From Malania oleifera (Eukaryota > Streptophyta > Magnoliopsida > Santalales > Ximeniaceae): 64,000 bases of DNA. The translations under genes and the position numbers were made by a program. This document shows positions 11,289-22,400 of the stretch, one piece after another; within the stretch, counting starts at the first letter, position 1; every line of letters begins with the position of its first letter. Under the pieces are notes generated by a model, which was not told the origin of the DNA, did no database searches, and saw nothing but the letters and a program-made list of their open reading frames with translations. Location of the stretch: the NCBI RefSeq assembly GCF_029873635.1, contig NC_080426.1, forward strand, positions 52,094,093-52,158,092. Reading direction: 5' to 3'.

Positions 11289-13334
11289 TGTAACGACCTC
11301 AAAATCTTTATATAAAATGAAACATAATAAATACAATAGTCAACCTAAACCCGTGGGTAATGGGGACACCTGTCATTCACAACGGAAACCTACACAGCAG
11401 TAAACATAAATCACATTTTAAAAACCATATAATAAATAACACCAGAGTTTACTACATCACCAAAATACTGTATTTATATACAACCTCCAAATTATCAAAA
11501 TAACCCGAGGATCATAAAACAAAAATCTCTTGATCCTAGATCAACGCTTACCCTTCTAGCAGGGAAGCTCAACTCACTCAACGGCGGCCTTGACCCGCCG
11601 GTCTCTCTGGGTTTCCTGAAAATAATTTAATGTTCGGGGGTGAGACACTTCTCAATAAGGGAAAATAAACTAAATACAGTTGTGTGACAACATGAACATT
11701 TAATGCAATTTTACATATACAATACATTTCAAATATTTATAAACATTAATCATAATATATTGAATCATCATATACTTTCATATTTTCTAATAAATCATAT
11801 CGTACATAAAACATCTGTTATAACTGATAATACTGAAAACATACCTCGGATGAATAACTAGCTGATGTCATATATTACCCATCATGACGGGTTGTGCAGC
11901 CCGAAGGTGGGACCCGACAATGGCTGACCGACCACTGCCGAGTTATAAATGTTTGTAAGTACGATGGGCCTGCCATACCCTGGTCCGGACTGCTAGGTGG
12001 ACGTCCACACTTTACTGAAAGCCACATCGACTATCCATCTCCCACCCCCTCGTGGGGTGGTTAGCACCAATCTAATCATAGATATATGATCTATAAGTTA
12101 CGGTACTGTGCTCCTGAACTGAACTAAATTAACATCTGAGTTCTGATAACAAATAATACATGATAATATAGTATCTTTCATAATTTCATAAATACGGCTT
12201 CGCACTGAACATTTCATAAATAAGGCCTCGTGCCGATCATTTCATAAATACGGTCTCGTGCCGAAATCATACATAAATACGGTCTCGTGCCGAAATCATA
12301 CATAAATACAGTCTCACACCAAAATCATACATATATGTATATCATTCTGAAAATAATCAATTTATCATGTATTTTCAACATCATAATGTACTGTATTCTT
12401 TCATAATTTCTCAAAACATACTTCATTCATATTATTATCATATCATGATATTTTTCCACGTAAAATAATATTCTTACCACACATTTGTTATATAAAACCA
12501 TACATTGTATTCTAAAATCATAGTTTTTGACATCTCATACATACATATTCAATTCAATATATTAGCAGTATTTTCCCAAATGTGCAATTCTTTCGTAATA
12601 TACAGATATAACATATGCTTTTTTAAAAATAAATTTACTCATAAATAATAATAATTTGCATGAAAAATAACTGCTTTAGTTTATTCCCTTACTTGGCTAC
12701 TGAGAAAGCCTCTAAAATATCATGGTCTAACACTCGTAGGGTTTCCTGATCAAAGCCCTAAAAACGACAACCCCTAGAACCAAACATCAGTATTTCTTCG
12801 TAAATAATCTTTCTTATAACTACGGAAAGACCAAATTTGGCATAAAAATTCTTACCTCAACTTAGGGACGAATTCCAACTCAGCTCCGCTGACGATCTGC
12901 TCCAATAGATATGGAGGGAACTTCTCCAGGAGTGTCGTAGTGACTTCAGATCGTCAAACCGGCAAAAATTCGGCCCGAAATCAAAGAGAGAAGGAGAGGG
13001 AGCCGAAGGGAGAGAGAGAGAGAGAGTAAGATATTTTATTAATTTTCACGTTTAATTCTAGATTTTTACTATTTATAGGGTCAGATTCGTCGACGAGACA
13101 TGTCACCTCGTCGACGAATCCTGTAGAGAGTTCGTCAATAAACTTGCTCCCTTGTCGACGAATTTCAGACTTCCAGAAACTCTCTCTTGGTATCTTCTCG
13201 TCAACGAATCTTGTCTTCGTCAATGAGGTCCTTTTATACCCTCATTGACGAATCCCCCGTGTTCGTCGACGATGCCCTGATAATTTCCCCTTCCTCTTTA
13301 TTTAAATTACACCATTATTATTCGGGTCGTCACA
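11289..13334 (-). repeat. G2 3' LTR
   Basis: TG...CA ended, 2046 bases, similar to 18172-20162. By eye the first 230 bases differ at about 16 sites, mostly transitions. It contains three or four short 'cataaatacggtctcgtgccgaaat' type units (described here by unit: about 26-30 bases each) at 12190-12320, a (GA)n run at 13009-13026, a TATA box (minus, 13069-13078) and an array of TTCGTCGACGAG-type motifs (13084-13275). Confidence 0.9.
13069..13275 (-). promoter_or_regulatory. G2 LTR core promoter with palindromic motif array
   Basis: TATA box CTATAAATAG (minus, 13069-13078). Six bases away lies a perfect 13-base inverted repeat (13085-13097 and 13107-13119) with a 9-base spacer, ACATGTCAC. About six further copies of TCGTCGACGA/TCGTCAACGA follow up to 13275, in alternating orientation. 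The equivalent block in the 5' LTR is at 19897-20105, where the spacer reads ACACGTCAC, an ACGT-core element. Confidence 0.65.
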
Positions 13335-13588
13335 TTCTCCCCTCCTTATAAAATTTCGTCCTCAAAATTTACTATTCATATAATTCATCATCCCTTATTA
13401 GACAAAATGATCTACTTATTTATTACTTACCCTCACTTATGGCGGAGGAATACCGTGGTTACATTTCAAGTCTTGGGTAATTACATATATCAAAAGAAAA
13501 TTTCCCCCAAAACTAAAATACCGCTTACTAACTAAAGCATTACATGTAGCTGCAAAAGAAACATTACATATTTACTTACATTTCTTAT
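13335..13588 (-). other. G2 polypurine tract and 3' untranslated segment
   Basis: The minus strand reads AAGGAGGGGAGAA immediately before the 3' LTR, the plus-strand DNA primer. The remaining 240 bases up to the integrase stop are non-coding. The stretch following the tract (aatttcgtcctcaaaattt) recurs at 26445-26470 and 36817-36840 and is a useful family signature. Confidence 0.85.
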
Positions 13589-14967
13589 TTACATGTGGAT
13601 TTCTTGGAATAATTGTGGATACTTCTGTCTGATCTGTTCCTTGAGTTCCCAAGAAGCCTCTTCTACTGTGTGATTCCTCCATAGAACTTTTACTAGAGGA
13701 ATCTTCTTATTACGTAGTTCCTGTTCTTTCCTGTCTAGAATCTACACGGGGACCTCCTCATAGACTAGCGAATCACTGATCTCCAATTCACTATAACTAA
13801 TGATATGAGAAGGGTCTGCGACGTACTTCCTCAACATAGAAACATGGAATACGTCGTGCATTCTGGATAATGAAGGCAGTAAAGCTAACCTATAGGCCAC
13901 CGGTCCCACTTTCTCTAAAATCTTAAACAGACCGATAAACCTAGGGATAAGTTTACCCTTTCTACCAAACCTCATAACTCCTTTTAACAGAGCTATCTTT
14001 AGAAACACTTGATCACCAACGTTGAATTCCAAATTCATGCGGCGATTGTCGACATAACTTTTCTGTCGGTTCTGAGCTGCGCTGATTCTTTTCTTGATAA
14101 GCCGACACTTGTCATATGCCTGCTGCACCATCTCTGGGCCCACAACTCGCCACTCACCTATCTCATCCCAATACAAAGGAGATCGACATCTCCTACCGTA
14201 CAGTGCTTCAAATGGTGCCATTCTAATACTGGACTGATAACTGTTATTATACGCGAACTCTACCAGCGGAATGAACTGAGTCCAGCTACCCCCAAAATCT
14301 AATACACATGCACAGAGCATATCTTCTACTATTTGTATTGTCCTCTCAATTTGTCCTTCTGACTGAGGATAGAATGCTGTGCTAAATGATAACTGAGACC
14401 CCAGAGCCTCCTGTAAGCTCCTCCAAAATCGTGACGTGAATCGCGGGTCTTGATTTGACACAATAGATACAGGCACCCCATGAGAACGAACTATCTTCTT
14501 AATGTAAATCTCCGCTAAATGGCTGAGGGAATAGTTGATCTTGATAGGGAGAAAAGGGGCGGACTTAGTCAACCGGTCTACTATCACCCAAATCGCATTT
14601 TGGCAATGGGATGTCGACGGCAGCCCTGAGACAAAATCCATAGATATATGATCCCACTTCCACTTTGGGATAAATAACGACTGCAACTTACCTGCTGGCC
14701 TCTGGTGCTCAGCTTTTACCTACTGGCACGTCAAACACTGGGCTACATACTCAACAATTTCCTTCTTCATGCCACTCCACCAATAGAACTCTTGCAGATC
14801 CCTGTATATTTTTGTACTGCTGGGATGAACCGTATACAATGATCTGTGAGCCTCCTCCAGAATAGTTTTCCTAATGTCAGCATCAGTAGGAACACATAAT
14901 CTAGAACGGAACTATAAAGCTTTGTCATTTGAAATGCAGAATTCCTCTCCCTGACCATCCTACACAT
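13589..14967 (-). pseudogene. pol: G2 integrase with chromodomain-like tail
   Basis: The H2C2 zinc-binding region is at 14690-14967, interrupted by stops. The core is open from 14686 (DHISMDFVSGLP; VIVDRLTKSAPFLP; VSIVSNQDPRFTSRFW; FYPQSEGQIERT), so the D,D,E residues appear present. The C-terminal part reads VGDQVFLKI... through HDVFHVSMLRKY. A TAG follows EEVPV at 13742. Beyond it the same frame gives ILDRKEQELRNK, IPLVKVLWRNHT and EEASWEL, a Tekay-type chromodomain tail, to a stop near 13589. The chromodomain in this group is thought to steer insertion to heterochromatin. Confidence 0.9.
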
Positions 14968-16400
14968 TGTCCATCACCTCTATTAATTCTGAGTCTTCTT
15001 TTTTAGCAGCTTTAATTCTTTCTTGCAGAGTAGACTGCACCACTAAACTGGCGATACATACTGGAGTATTACTCTCAATCGATTCAATGCCGAGTCTCTC
15101 TAGATCCATCATGATTGGATGCTGGATCTCTATAGCTGCCAACGTTGATTCCCTAGATTTCCTGCTTAGTGCATTAGCTACCATGTTTGCTTTCCCTGGG
15201 TGGTAACTGATAGTACAATCAAAATATTTCATTAACTCTAACCACCTTCTCTGTCTCATATTCAATTCATTCTGGGTGAAGAAATACTTTAAAGTCTTGT
15301 GGTCTGAGAAAATCTCGCTTTGCTCGTTGTACAGGTAATGCCTCCAAATTTTCAATGCGTGTACCATTGCAGCCAATTTAAAAGCATAGGTAGGGTAGTT
15401 CTTTTCAGTCTTTCAACTGTTTTGACGCACATGCCACCGCTTTGCCATGACAGTAATATTCAGCTAACCCCAAGAAACTCTTGATCTCTTGGACGTTCCT
15501 CGGTCTAGCCCAATTCACTACCACCTCAATCTTACTAGGATCTACAAAAATTTTGTCTCCTAAGATAACATGCCCCAAAAACATAACTTTCTCGAGCCAG
15601 AAGTCACATTTGCTAAATTTTGCATACAACTTCTTCTCCTTGAGCATCTGCAAAATTTGCCTCAAAAGTATCTTGTGCTCTTCATAGCTCCTTGAATAGA
15701 CCAGTACATCATTAATAAAAACAACTACAAACTGATCTAAATATGGATGAAAAATCCTATTCATCAAATCCATAAATATCGCAGGAGCATTTGTCAGACC
15801 AAATGGCATAATAAGAAACTCATAATGCCCATATCTGGTCCTGAAGGCTGTCTTCAATACATCTTCTGCTCTCACCTTTACCTGATGGTAGCATGACCTG
15901 AGATTGATCTTGGAATACACCTGTGTACCCTGGAGCTGATCAAATAAATCATCGATACGAGGTAGAGGATACTTGTTCTTGATTGTCACTTTATTAATCT
16001 CCCTGTAATTTATACACATTTTCATAGACCCGTCCTTCTTTTTCACAAACAACACTGGAGCTCCCCACGGAGACACACTAGGTCGTATGAAGCCCTTATC
16101 AAGAAAATCTTGCAACTGATCTTTCAGTTTTGCCAACTCTACTGGCGCCATTCGATACGGTGCTTTAGAGATCAACGCTGTACCTGGAAGTAGATCAATA
16201 GGGAAATCTACCTCATGATCAGGTGGCAAACCTGGTAATTCATCTGGGAACACATTTGTAAATTCTTTTACCACAGGTGTATTGATAAGCTTCAATTCAT
16301 TTTCTGACATTTCCTTTACAAAAGCCACGAATCCTAGACAACCATTCTGGAGTAGCCTCCTTGCCTGAACAGCTGAGACCAACTGAGGTAAAGATTGCAC
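14960..16400 (-). pseudogene. pol: G2 reverse transcriptase-RNase H, catalytic site changed
   Basis: RT is open from 16400 to 15405 ([32 protein letters not shown]). The catalytic block reads [11 protein letters not shown], so the first Asp of FIDD is Asn. After LGLAEYYC (about 15455) the frame jumps directly to [13 protein letters not shown]: the thumb and the first part of RNase H, well over 50 codons, are deleted. The rest of RNase H (HALKIWRHYLYNEQSEIFSDHKTLKYFF region, kept short here) is open again at 14960-15376. Reverse transcription by this copy is not expected. Confidence 0.9.
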
Positions 16401-16403
16401 TCG

Positions 16404-16829
16404 TTACCCTGTAAATCTAAATTCTGGTTTTCCTAGAGGTCTCAATATCACTTCTCTAGCACGACTGTCTATAATAGCAGAATTAGCTGCTAGCCAATTC
16501 ATGCCGAAGATGATATCAAACTTGTGCATATCCAGTACCACCAAATCAGTAGATAGAATTCTTCCCTGAACATCAATTGGACAACCATGGAGCATCCTAC
16601 TCCATCTCACTGTTGACCCGATCGGTGTAATTACTAATAACCCGACATCTAGTGATTGCATTTCAACCCCATACAATTTAACACATCCCAAGGATACAAA
16701 CGAGTGTGTGGCACCAGAATCAAAAAGTGCAATAACTTTAAATGAAAACAAATTAACCGTACCTGTCACCACATCGCCGGCTGCCTCAGCATCACCCGGC
16801 GTCAAAGCGAAAACGCTGGCTGGGGCCAT
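16404..16829 (-). pseudogene. pol: G2 aspartic protease
   Basis: The open stretch has the catalytic DSGATHSF motif and the closing FDIIFGMNWLA. The domain itself looks intact. It sits in frame between the gag zinc-knuckle region and RT but is separated from RT by a stop (16401-16403) and from gag by stops, so a polyprotein is not made. Confidence 0.85.
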
Positions 16830-16849
16830 ATTCCTCTACTGGCCTCCAC

Positions 16850-17854
16850 GTGGCGCCTGGTAGCCTCTTCAAACAGGACTATGAGTAGAAGCAGCACCAA
16901 TCTGTGTCGGACACTCCCTCATCATATGTCCTGGCTCCCCGCACCTATAGCAAACACCTCGTCCGGCACGACACTCCCCCAGGTGTCTCTTCCCATAAGA
17001 TGGGCAAGCTGGAGATGGCTGCACACCCTGGAAACTGCGATTCCTAGTCTCTTGCCTTCGGTCTCTGTAGTAGCCACCCCTCTTCCACGAACCACGTTTG
17101 ACCCCCTGCTAGTAACTAAATGGTGTGGACCTCTTCTTCTGTCTCTGCTTCTCGACCTCCATCTGATCACCAATTTTTGCAATAGTGGCTTGGTCAACGA
17201 GCTCGGCGAAGTCCTGCAACTTCAGTATCGATACCTGCTTGTATATTTTTCTCCTCAAGCCTCTTTCAAACTATCGTACCTTCTTCACCTCATCTAGAAT
17301 GATGTACAGGGCGAAGCGAGATAGCTCGATGAATCTCGCCGCGTATTGCTGCAGTGACAGCTGTCTCTGCTTCAGATTTAGGAACTCCTCAATCTTAGCC
17401 TCCCTAGACGAGGCTGGAAAATACCTGTCAAAGAATATTTCTTTAAATTGCTCCCATGTCATCTCCATAGGTACAATCCTCTGTTGCTCTAATAATCTCA
17501 CCGCCGACCACCATCTCTCGGCCTCTCTAGTCAGTTTATATGTGGCAAATAGCACCCTCTGCTCCTCCGAACACTGCAATACTGCAAACACTTTCTCTAT
17601 CTCTTGCACCCAGTTTTCAGTGACTGCAGGATCTGTCCCTCTTGAGAAAGCTGGAGGATTCATCTTTATGAATTTCTCTATTGAGCTACCGTGGCCTGTC
17701 GATGGACCACCCTGTTCCTTCGAACTCCTGACAATTCTGCCATATCCTGTTGTGCCACGCTGTGTAAGACAACCTCTGAATCACTACCCACAGCACCTGA
17801 GGGTCCAGCACCCTCATTCCCACTAGCTTGGGCACTACTGCCACTAGGGTCCAT
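16850..17854 (-). pseudogene. gag: G2 gag with zinc knuckle
   Basis: The start ATG is at 17854 (MDPSGSSAQ). A stop occurs near 17678. The capsid domain is open at 17271-17663 (WVQEIEKVFAVLQCSEEQ; FKEIFFDRYFPASSREAK; QQYAARFIELSRFA). After another stop the basic linker and a zinc knuckle C-YR-C-GEPG-H-MMRE-C are readable near 16922-16970, with CCHC spacing intact. Confidence 0.85.
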
Positions 17855-18157
17855 CCTGAAAAGCAAATAACTTAACTCAGAACCCCCTTCTCTATACATA
17901 TCATCCAACTCATATAATATATTCTCCTAATTAATTCATCTCTCCTTATCTTAATTCAAGGTTCAATCCTGCAACCTAGATACCCAACCCGATGATAGTT
18001 TACCATGAATTTCCTGAAATCGTCACCCGAGAAAAATCACACAAACCACCACGGAAGTCCTGCATCTAGACTACAAAACCCGACCTCAAATTCTCTTATC
18101 CTATACTCTGGTATTATTACTGCTGCACTCTAGAGTCTGCAGAACCTAGTATCCTAG

Positions 18158-18170
18158 GCTCTAATACCAA
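18158..18170 (-). promoter_or_regulatory. G2 primer-binding site (initiator tRNA-Met)
   Basis: The minus strand reads TTGGTATTAGAGC next to the LTR end at 18172. The element uses the initiator tRNA-Met primer, with one change from the usual TGGTATCAGAGC. Confidence 0.85.
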
Positions 18171-18171
18171 C

Positions 18172-20162
18172 TGTAATGACCTCAAAATCTTTATATAAAA
18201 TGAAACATAATAAATACAATAGTCACCTGAACCCGTGGGTAATAGGGACACTTGTCATTCATAGAGGAAACCTACGCAGAAGTAAACATAAATCACATTT
18301 TAAAAACCATAGAATACATAACACCAAAGTTTACTACATCACCAAAATACTGTATTTATATACAACTTCCAAAATATCAAAATAACCCTAGGATCATACA
18401 ACAAAAATCTCCTGATCCTAGATCAATGCTCACCCTTTTAGCGGGGAAGCTCAACTCACCCAACGATGGCCTTGACCCACCGGTCTCTCTGGGTTTCCTG
18501 AAAATCATTTAATGTTCAGGGGTGTGACACTTCTCAGTAAAGGAAAATAAACTAAATACAACTATGTGGCAACATGAACATTTAATGCAATTTTACATAT
18601 ACAGTACATTTCATATATCTGTAAACATTAATCATAATATACTAAATCATCATATACTTTCATATTTTCTAATAAATCATATCGTACATAAAACATCTGT
18701 TATAACTGATAAAATTGAAAACATACCCAGGATGAATAACTAGCTGATGTCATGTATTACCCCCCATGACGGGTTGTGCAGCCTGAAGGCAGGACTCGAC
18801 AATGGTTGGTCGACCACTGTCGAGTCAAAAATGTCCGTAAGTACAATGGGCCCGCCACACCCTGGTCTGGACTGTCAGGTGGACGTCCACACTTTACTGA
18901 AAGCCACATCGACTAGCCAACTCCCACCTCCTCATGGGGTGGTTAGCACCAATTTGATAATAGATATCTGATCTATAAGCTACGGTATCGTGCTCCTGAA
19001 CTGAACTAAACTAACATTCGGGTTCTGATAACATATAATACATGATAATATAGTATCTTTCATAATTTTATAAATACGGCCTTACGCCAAACATTTCATA
19101 AATACGGCCTCATGCCGATCATTTCATAAATACGGTCTCGTGCTGAAATCATACATATATGTATATCATTCTGAAAATAATCAATTTATCATATATTTTC
19201 AACATCATAATGTACTGTATTCTTTTATAATTTCTCAAAACATACTTCATTCATATTATTATCATATCATGATATTTTTCCACGTAAAATAATATTCTTG
19301 CCACACATTTGTTATATAAAACCATACATTGTATTCTAAAATCATAGTTTTTGACATCTCATACATACATATTCAATTCAATATATTAGCAGTATTTTCC
19401 CAAATGTGCAATTCTTTCGTAATATATAGATATAACATATGCTTTTTTAAAAATAAATTTACTCATAAATAATAATAATTTGCATGAAAAATAACTGCTT
19501 TAGTTGATTCCCTTACCTGACTACTGAGAAAGCCCCTAAAATATCCTGGTATAACACCTGTAGGGTTTCTTGATCAAAGCCTTAAAAACAACAACCCCCA
19601 GAACTAAACATCAGTATTTCTTCGTAAATAACCTTTCTTATAACTACGGAAAGACCAAATTTGACATAAAAATCCTTACCTCAACTTAGGTACGAATTCC
19701 AACTCAACTCCACTGACGATATGCTCCGGTAGATATGGAGAGAACTTCTTCAGGAGCATCGTAGTGACTTCAGATCGTAGAATTGGTGGAAATCCGACCC
19801 GAAATAGAAGAGAGAAGGAGAGGGAGCCGAAGGGAGAGAGAGAGAGAGAGAGAGTAAGATATTTTCTTAATTTTCACGTTTAATTCCAAATTTTTACTAT
19901 TTATAGGGTCAGATTCGTCAACGAGACACGTCACCTCGTCGACAAATCCTGCAGAGAGTTCGTCGACAAACCTGCTCCCTCGTCGATGAATTTCAGACTT
20001 CCAGAAACTCTTTCTTGGTATCTTCTCGTCGACGAATCTTGTCTTTGTTGACGAGGTCCTCTTATACCCTCGTTGACGAATCCTCTGTGTTCATCGACGA
20101 GGCATTGATAATTTCCCCTTCCTTTTTATTTAAATTACACTATTATTATTCGGGTTATCACA
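18172..20162 (-). repeat. G2 5' LTR
   Basis: Pair of 11289-13334; 1991 bases, about 55 shorter partly because it has fewer of the 'tacggtctcgtgccg' units (19070-19150). The core promoter of the element lies here: TATA at 19897-19906 on the minus strand and the TCGTCGACGA-type array at 19914-20105. A (GA)n run is at 19834-19854, giving a CT-rich leader in the transcript. Confidence 0.9.
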
Positions 20163-20167
20163 TAACA

Positions 20168-20800
20168 TGCCTAATTCCCGTCGGATAAATACAGATTTAT
20201 CTTCAGCTAATGGTTTTGTAAAAATATTAACCAATTGATCGTGGGTGTTAACAAATTCAAGTACTATTTCTTTTTTATCCACATTCTCTTAAAAAATGAT
20301 GACGTATATCAATATGTTTAGTTCTTAAATGTGATACTGGATTCTTTGAAATATTTATTGCACTTGTATTATCACATTTTATGGGGATTGTTTGGTATTG
20401 AATTTTGAAGTCCCTTAATTATTGTTTCATGTATAAAGTTTGAGCACAACAGCTCCCAGCTACTATGTATTCCGCTTTAGCTGTAGATAATGCTATGGAA
20501 TTTTGTTTCTTTGAAAACCAAAAAACTAGTGAGTGTCCTAGGAAGTGACAAGTCCCACTAGTACTTTTTCTATCTATTTTGTATCCCGCATAATCTGCAT
20601 CTGAATAACTTATCATTTCGAAATCAGTTCCTTTTGGATACCATAATCCTAAATCTAGTGTGCCTAGCAAATATCTAAGGATTCGTTTCGCTGCTATTTG
20701 ATGTGGTTCCTTAGGAGCCGATTGGAACCTAGCACATATACACACACTAAACATGATATTTGGTCTACTTGCTGTTAGATAAAGTAAGCTTCCTATCATT
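20168..20800 (-). pseudogene. pol: S1 RNase H domain
   Basis: Copia RNase H: MIGSLLYLTASRPNIMFSV, SDADYAGYKIDRKSTSG, and KKQNSIALSTAKAEYIV with the catalytic acidic residues visible. A stop follows YMKQ near 20419. The final segment (TIPIKCDNTSAINI type, HIDIRHHFLR type) continues in fragments to 20168, where gypsy G2 enters. Confidence 0.85.
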
Positions 20801-21782
20801 CCATGATAATATTTGGTATCTACTTGTTTTCCTTTTTCATCCTTGTCAAGGCTTGTTGAGCCATATCAAACTTCTTTAACATGTCTTTAATATACTTAGT
20901 TTGATTTATGAAAGTTCCATTTTTAGCTTGTTTGATTTGTAATCCTAGAAAGTAATTTCACTCTCCCATCATGTTCATTTCAAACTCTCTTTGCATAGTT
21001 GTAGCAAATTCATTACACAAGTCTTTATGAGCTGCTCCAAATATAATATCATCAACATAAATTTGTACTATAGGCATATCATTATTTTTGGTTTTTATAA
21101 ATAAAGTGCTATCTATCTTTCCTCTTGAAAATTTGTTTTGGAGTAGGAATTTGCTTAGTCTATCGTACCAAACTCTAGGAGCTTGTTTCAATCCATATAA
21201 GGCTTTAGTTAGCTTGAATACATGATTTGGGTTTTTAGAGTTTTCAAAACCTAGAGGTTGTTTAACATAAACTTCTTCATTTACATAACCATTTAGGAAT
21301 GCACTTTTTACATCCATTTGGTATAATTTAAAGTCTTTATTAGTTGCATAGGCAAGAAGCATCCTTATTGCTTCCATCCTTGCTACAGAAGCAAAGGTTT
21401 CTTCATAATTGATTTCTTCTTCTTGATTATAACCTTGTGCTATTAGCCTAGCATTATTTCTTACAACTACCCCAGTTTTATCCTTTTTTATTTTTAAACA
21501 CCCATTTAGTTCCTACGATTGACTTATCTTTGGGTTTAGGTATAAGTTCCCATACTTGAATTCTTTCAAATTGATTTAGTTCCTCCTGCATAGCTATAAT
21601 CCAAGAATCATCTTTTAAGGTTTCTTCTATATTCTTGGGTTCATCTTGAGACAAGAAAGCATAATAGTTACAAATATTTTTTAATGAGGCTCTAGTGGTT
21701 ATTCCTTTTGATGGTTCACTAAGAATTTGGTCTTTTGGGTGACTTTTAGCATATCTCCATTCTTTAGGTAGTTCTAGATTTT
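20801..21782 (-). pseudogene. pol: S1 reverse transcriptase
   Basis: Copia RT with the early palm (EAIRMLLAYATNKDFKLYQMDVKSAFLNG), KALYGLKQAPRVWYDRL, and the catalytic YVDD intact in IVQIYVDDIIFGA (20958-21377). The N-terminal part (WVFKNKKG and upstream RT linker) is readable further right but is broken by stops around 21380-21500. Its right edge fuses to the integrase deletion near 21783-21830. Confidence 0.85.
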
Positions 21783-22400
21783 CTAGGACGTTTTCACTTG
21801 AAGCTTCATTATTATTTTCTTCTTTTTGAAACTTGTTTTAACTTGCTTTCCCTTTTGGCATGCATCACACATCTTGTCTTTTATGAATTTAATATTTGGT
21901 AATCCTTTTACAAGATTTTTCTTAGATAATTTGGATAAAAGGTCCATGCTAGCATGTCCTAATTTCCTATGCCATAGCCAACTTATTTCATTCATTGTTG
22001 CCAAACTAGTTACGTTTTGATTTACTAGATTCTCAAGGTTTATACAATAAACATTATTTATCCTATGGGCTATAAACAAGGTTTCATTGTTCTTAGAATT
22101 TTGGATAACACATTTTTCTTTCTTAAAAATTATTTCAAATCCTTTGTCACTTAATTGGATTATGCTTAAAAGGTTGTGTTTTAATCCTTCTACCAATAAC
22201 ACATTATCAATGGTAAGAGAAGGTTCTTTACCTATTTTTTCGATGCCAATAATTTTTCCTTTGGCATTGTCACTGAAGGTGACGTATCTCCCATCATTTT
22301 GTTTCAATGTAGTGAACTTGGTCCTATCATCGGTCAAGTGCCTTGAACATCTGCTGTCCAAGTACCATTTATCCGTTGACGGTGTAGTCCTAAAGCATAC
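21783..22400 (-). pseudogene. pol: S1 protease and integrase N-terminus; integrase core deleted
   Basis: The protease site reads YLDSRCSRHLTD, so the Gly of the DSG catalytic triplet is Arg. The frame runs through VLLVEGLKHNLLSIIQLSDKGF and the GAG-pre-integrase zinc region (WLWHRKLGHASMDLLSKLSKKNL; CDACQKGKQVK). It then ends in KKK...KLQVKTS and jumps to the RT linker (ELPKEWRYAK). The whole D,D,E catalytic core present in S3 (42050-42450) is missing, so this copy cannot make integrase. Confidence 0.9.

Larger units (their letters stand above)
11289..20162 (-). mobile_element. Ty3-gypsy element G2 (Tekay/Del chromovirus), complete but defective
   Basis: A structurally complete minus-strand gypsy: LTRs 11289-13334 and 18172-20162, TAACA duplication, primer-binding site (18158-18170), polypurine tract (13335-13347). 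Reading right to left it has gag, protease, RT, RNase H, integrase and a chromodomain-like tail. The insertion is inside the RNase H end of copia S1. Several stops and frameshifts, a deletion at the RT/RNase H boundary and a changed RT active site make it non-autonomous. Confidence 0.95.

Noticed and set aside
18176..18971. Plus-strand open frames within the G2 5' LTR
   Set aside because: The LTR pair and its ends explain the sequence; the frames have no domain and are not kept in the other LTR.
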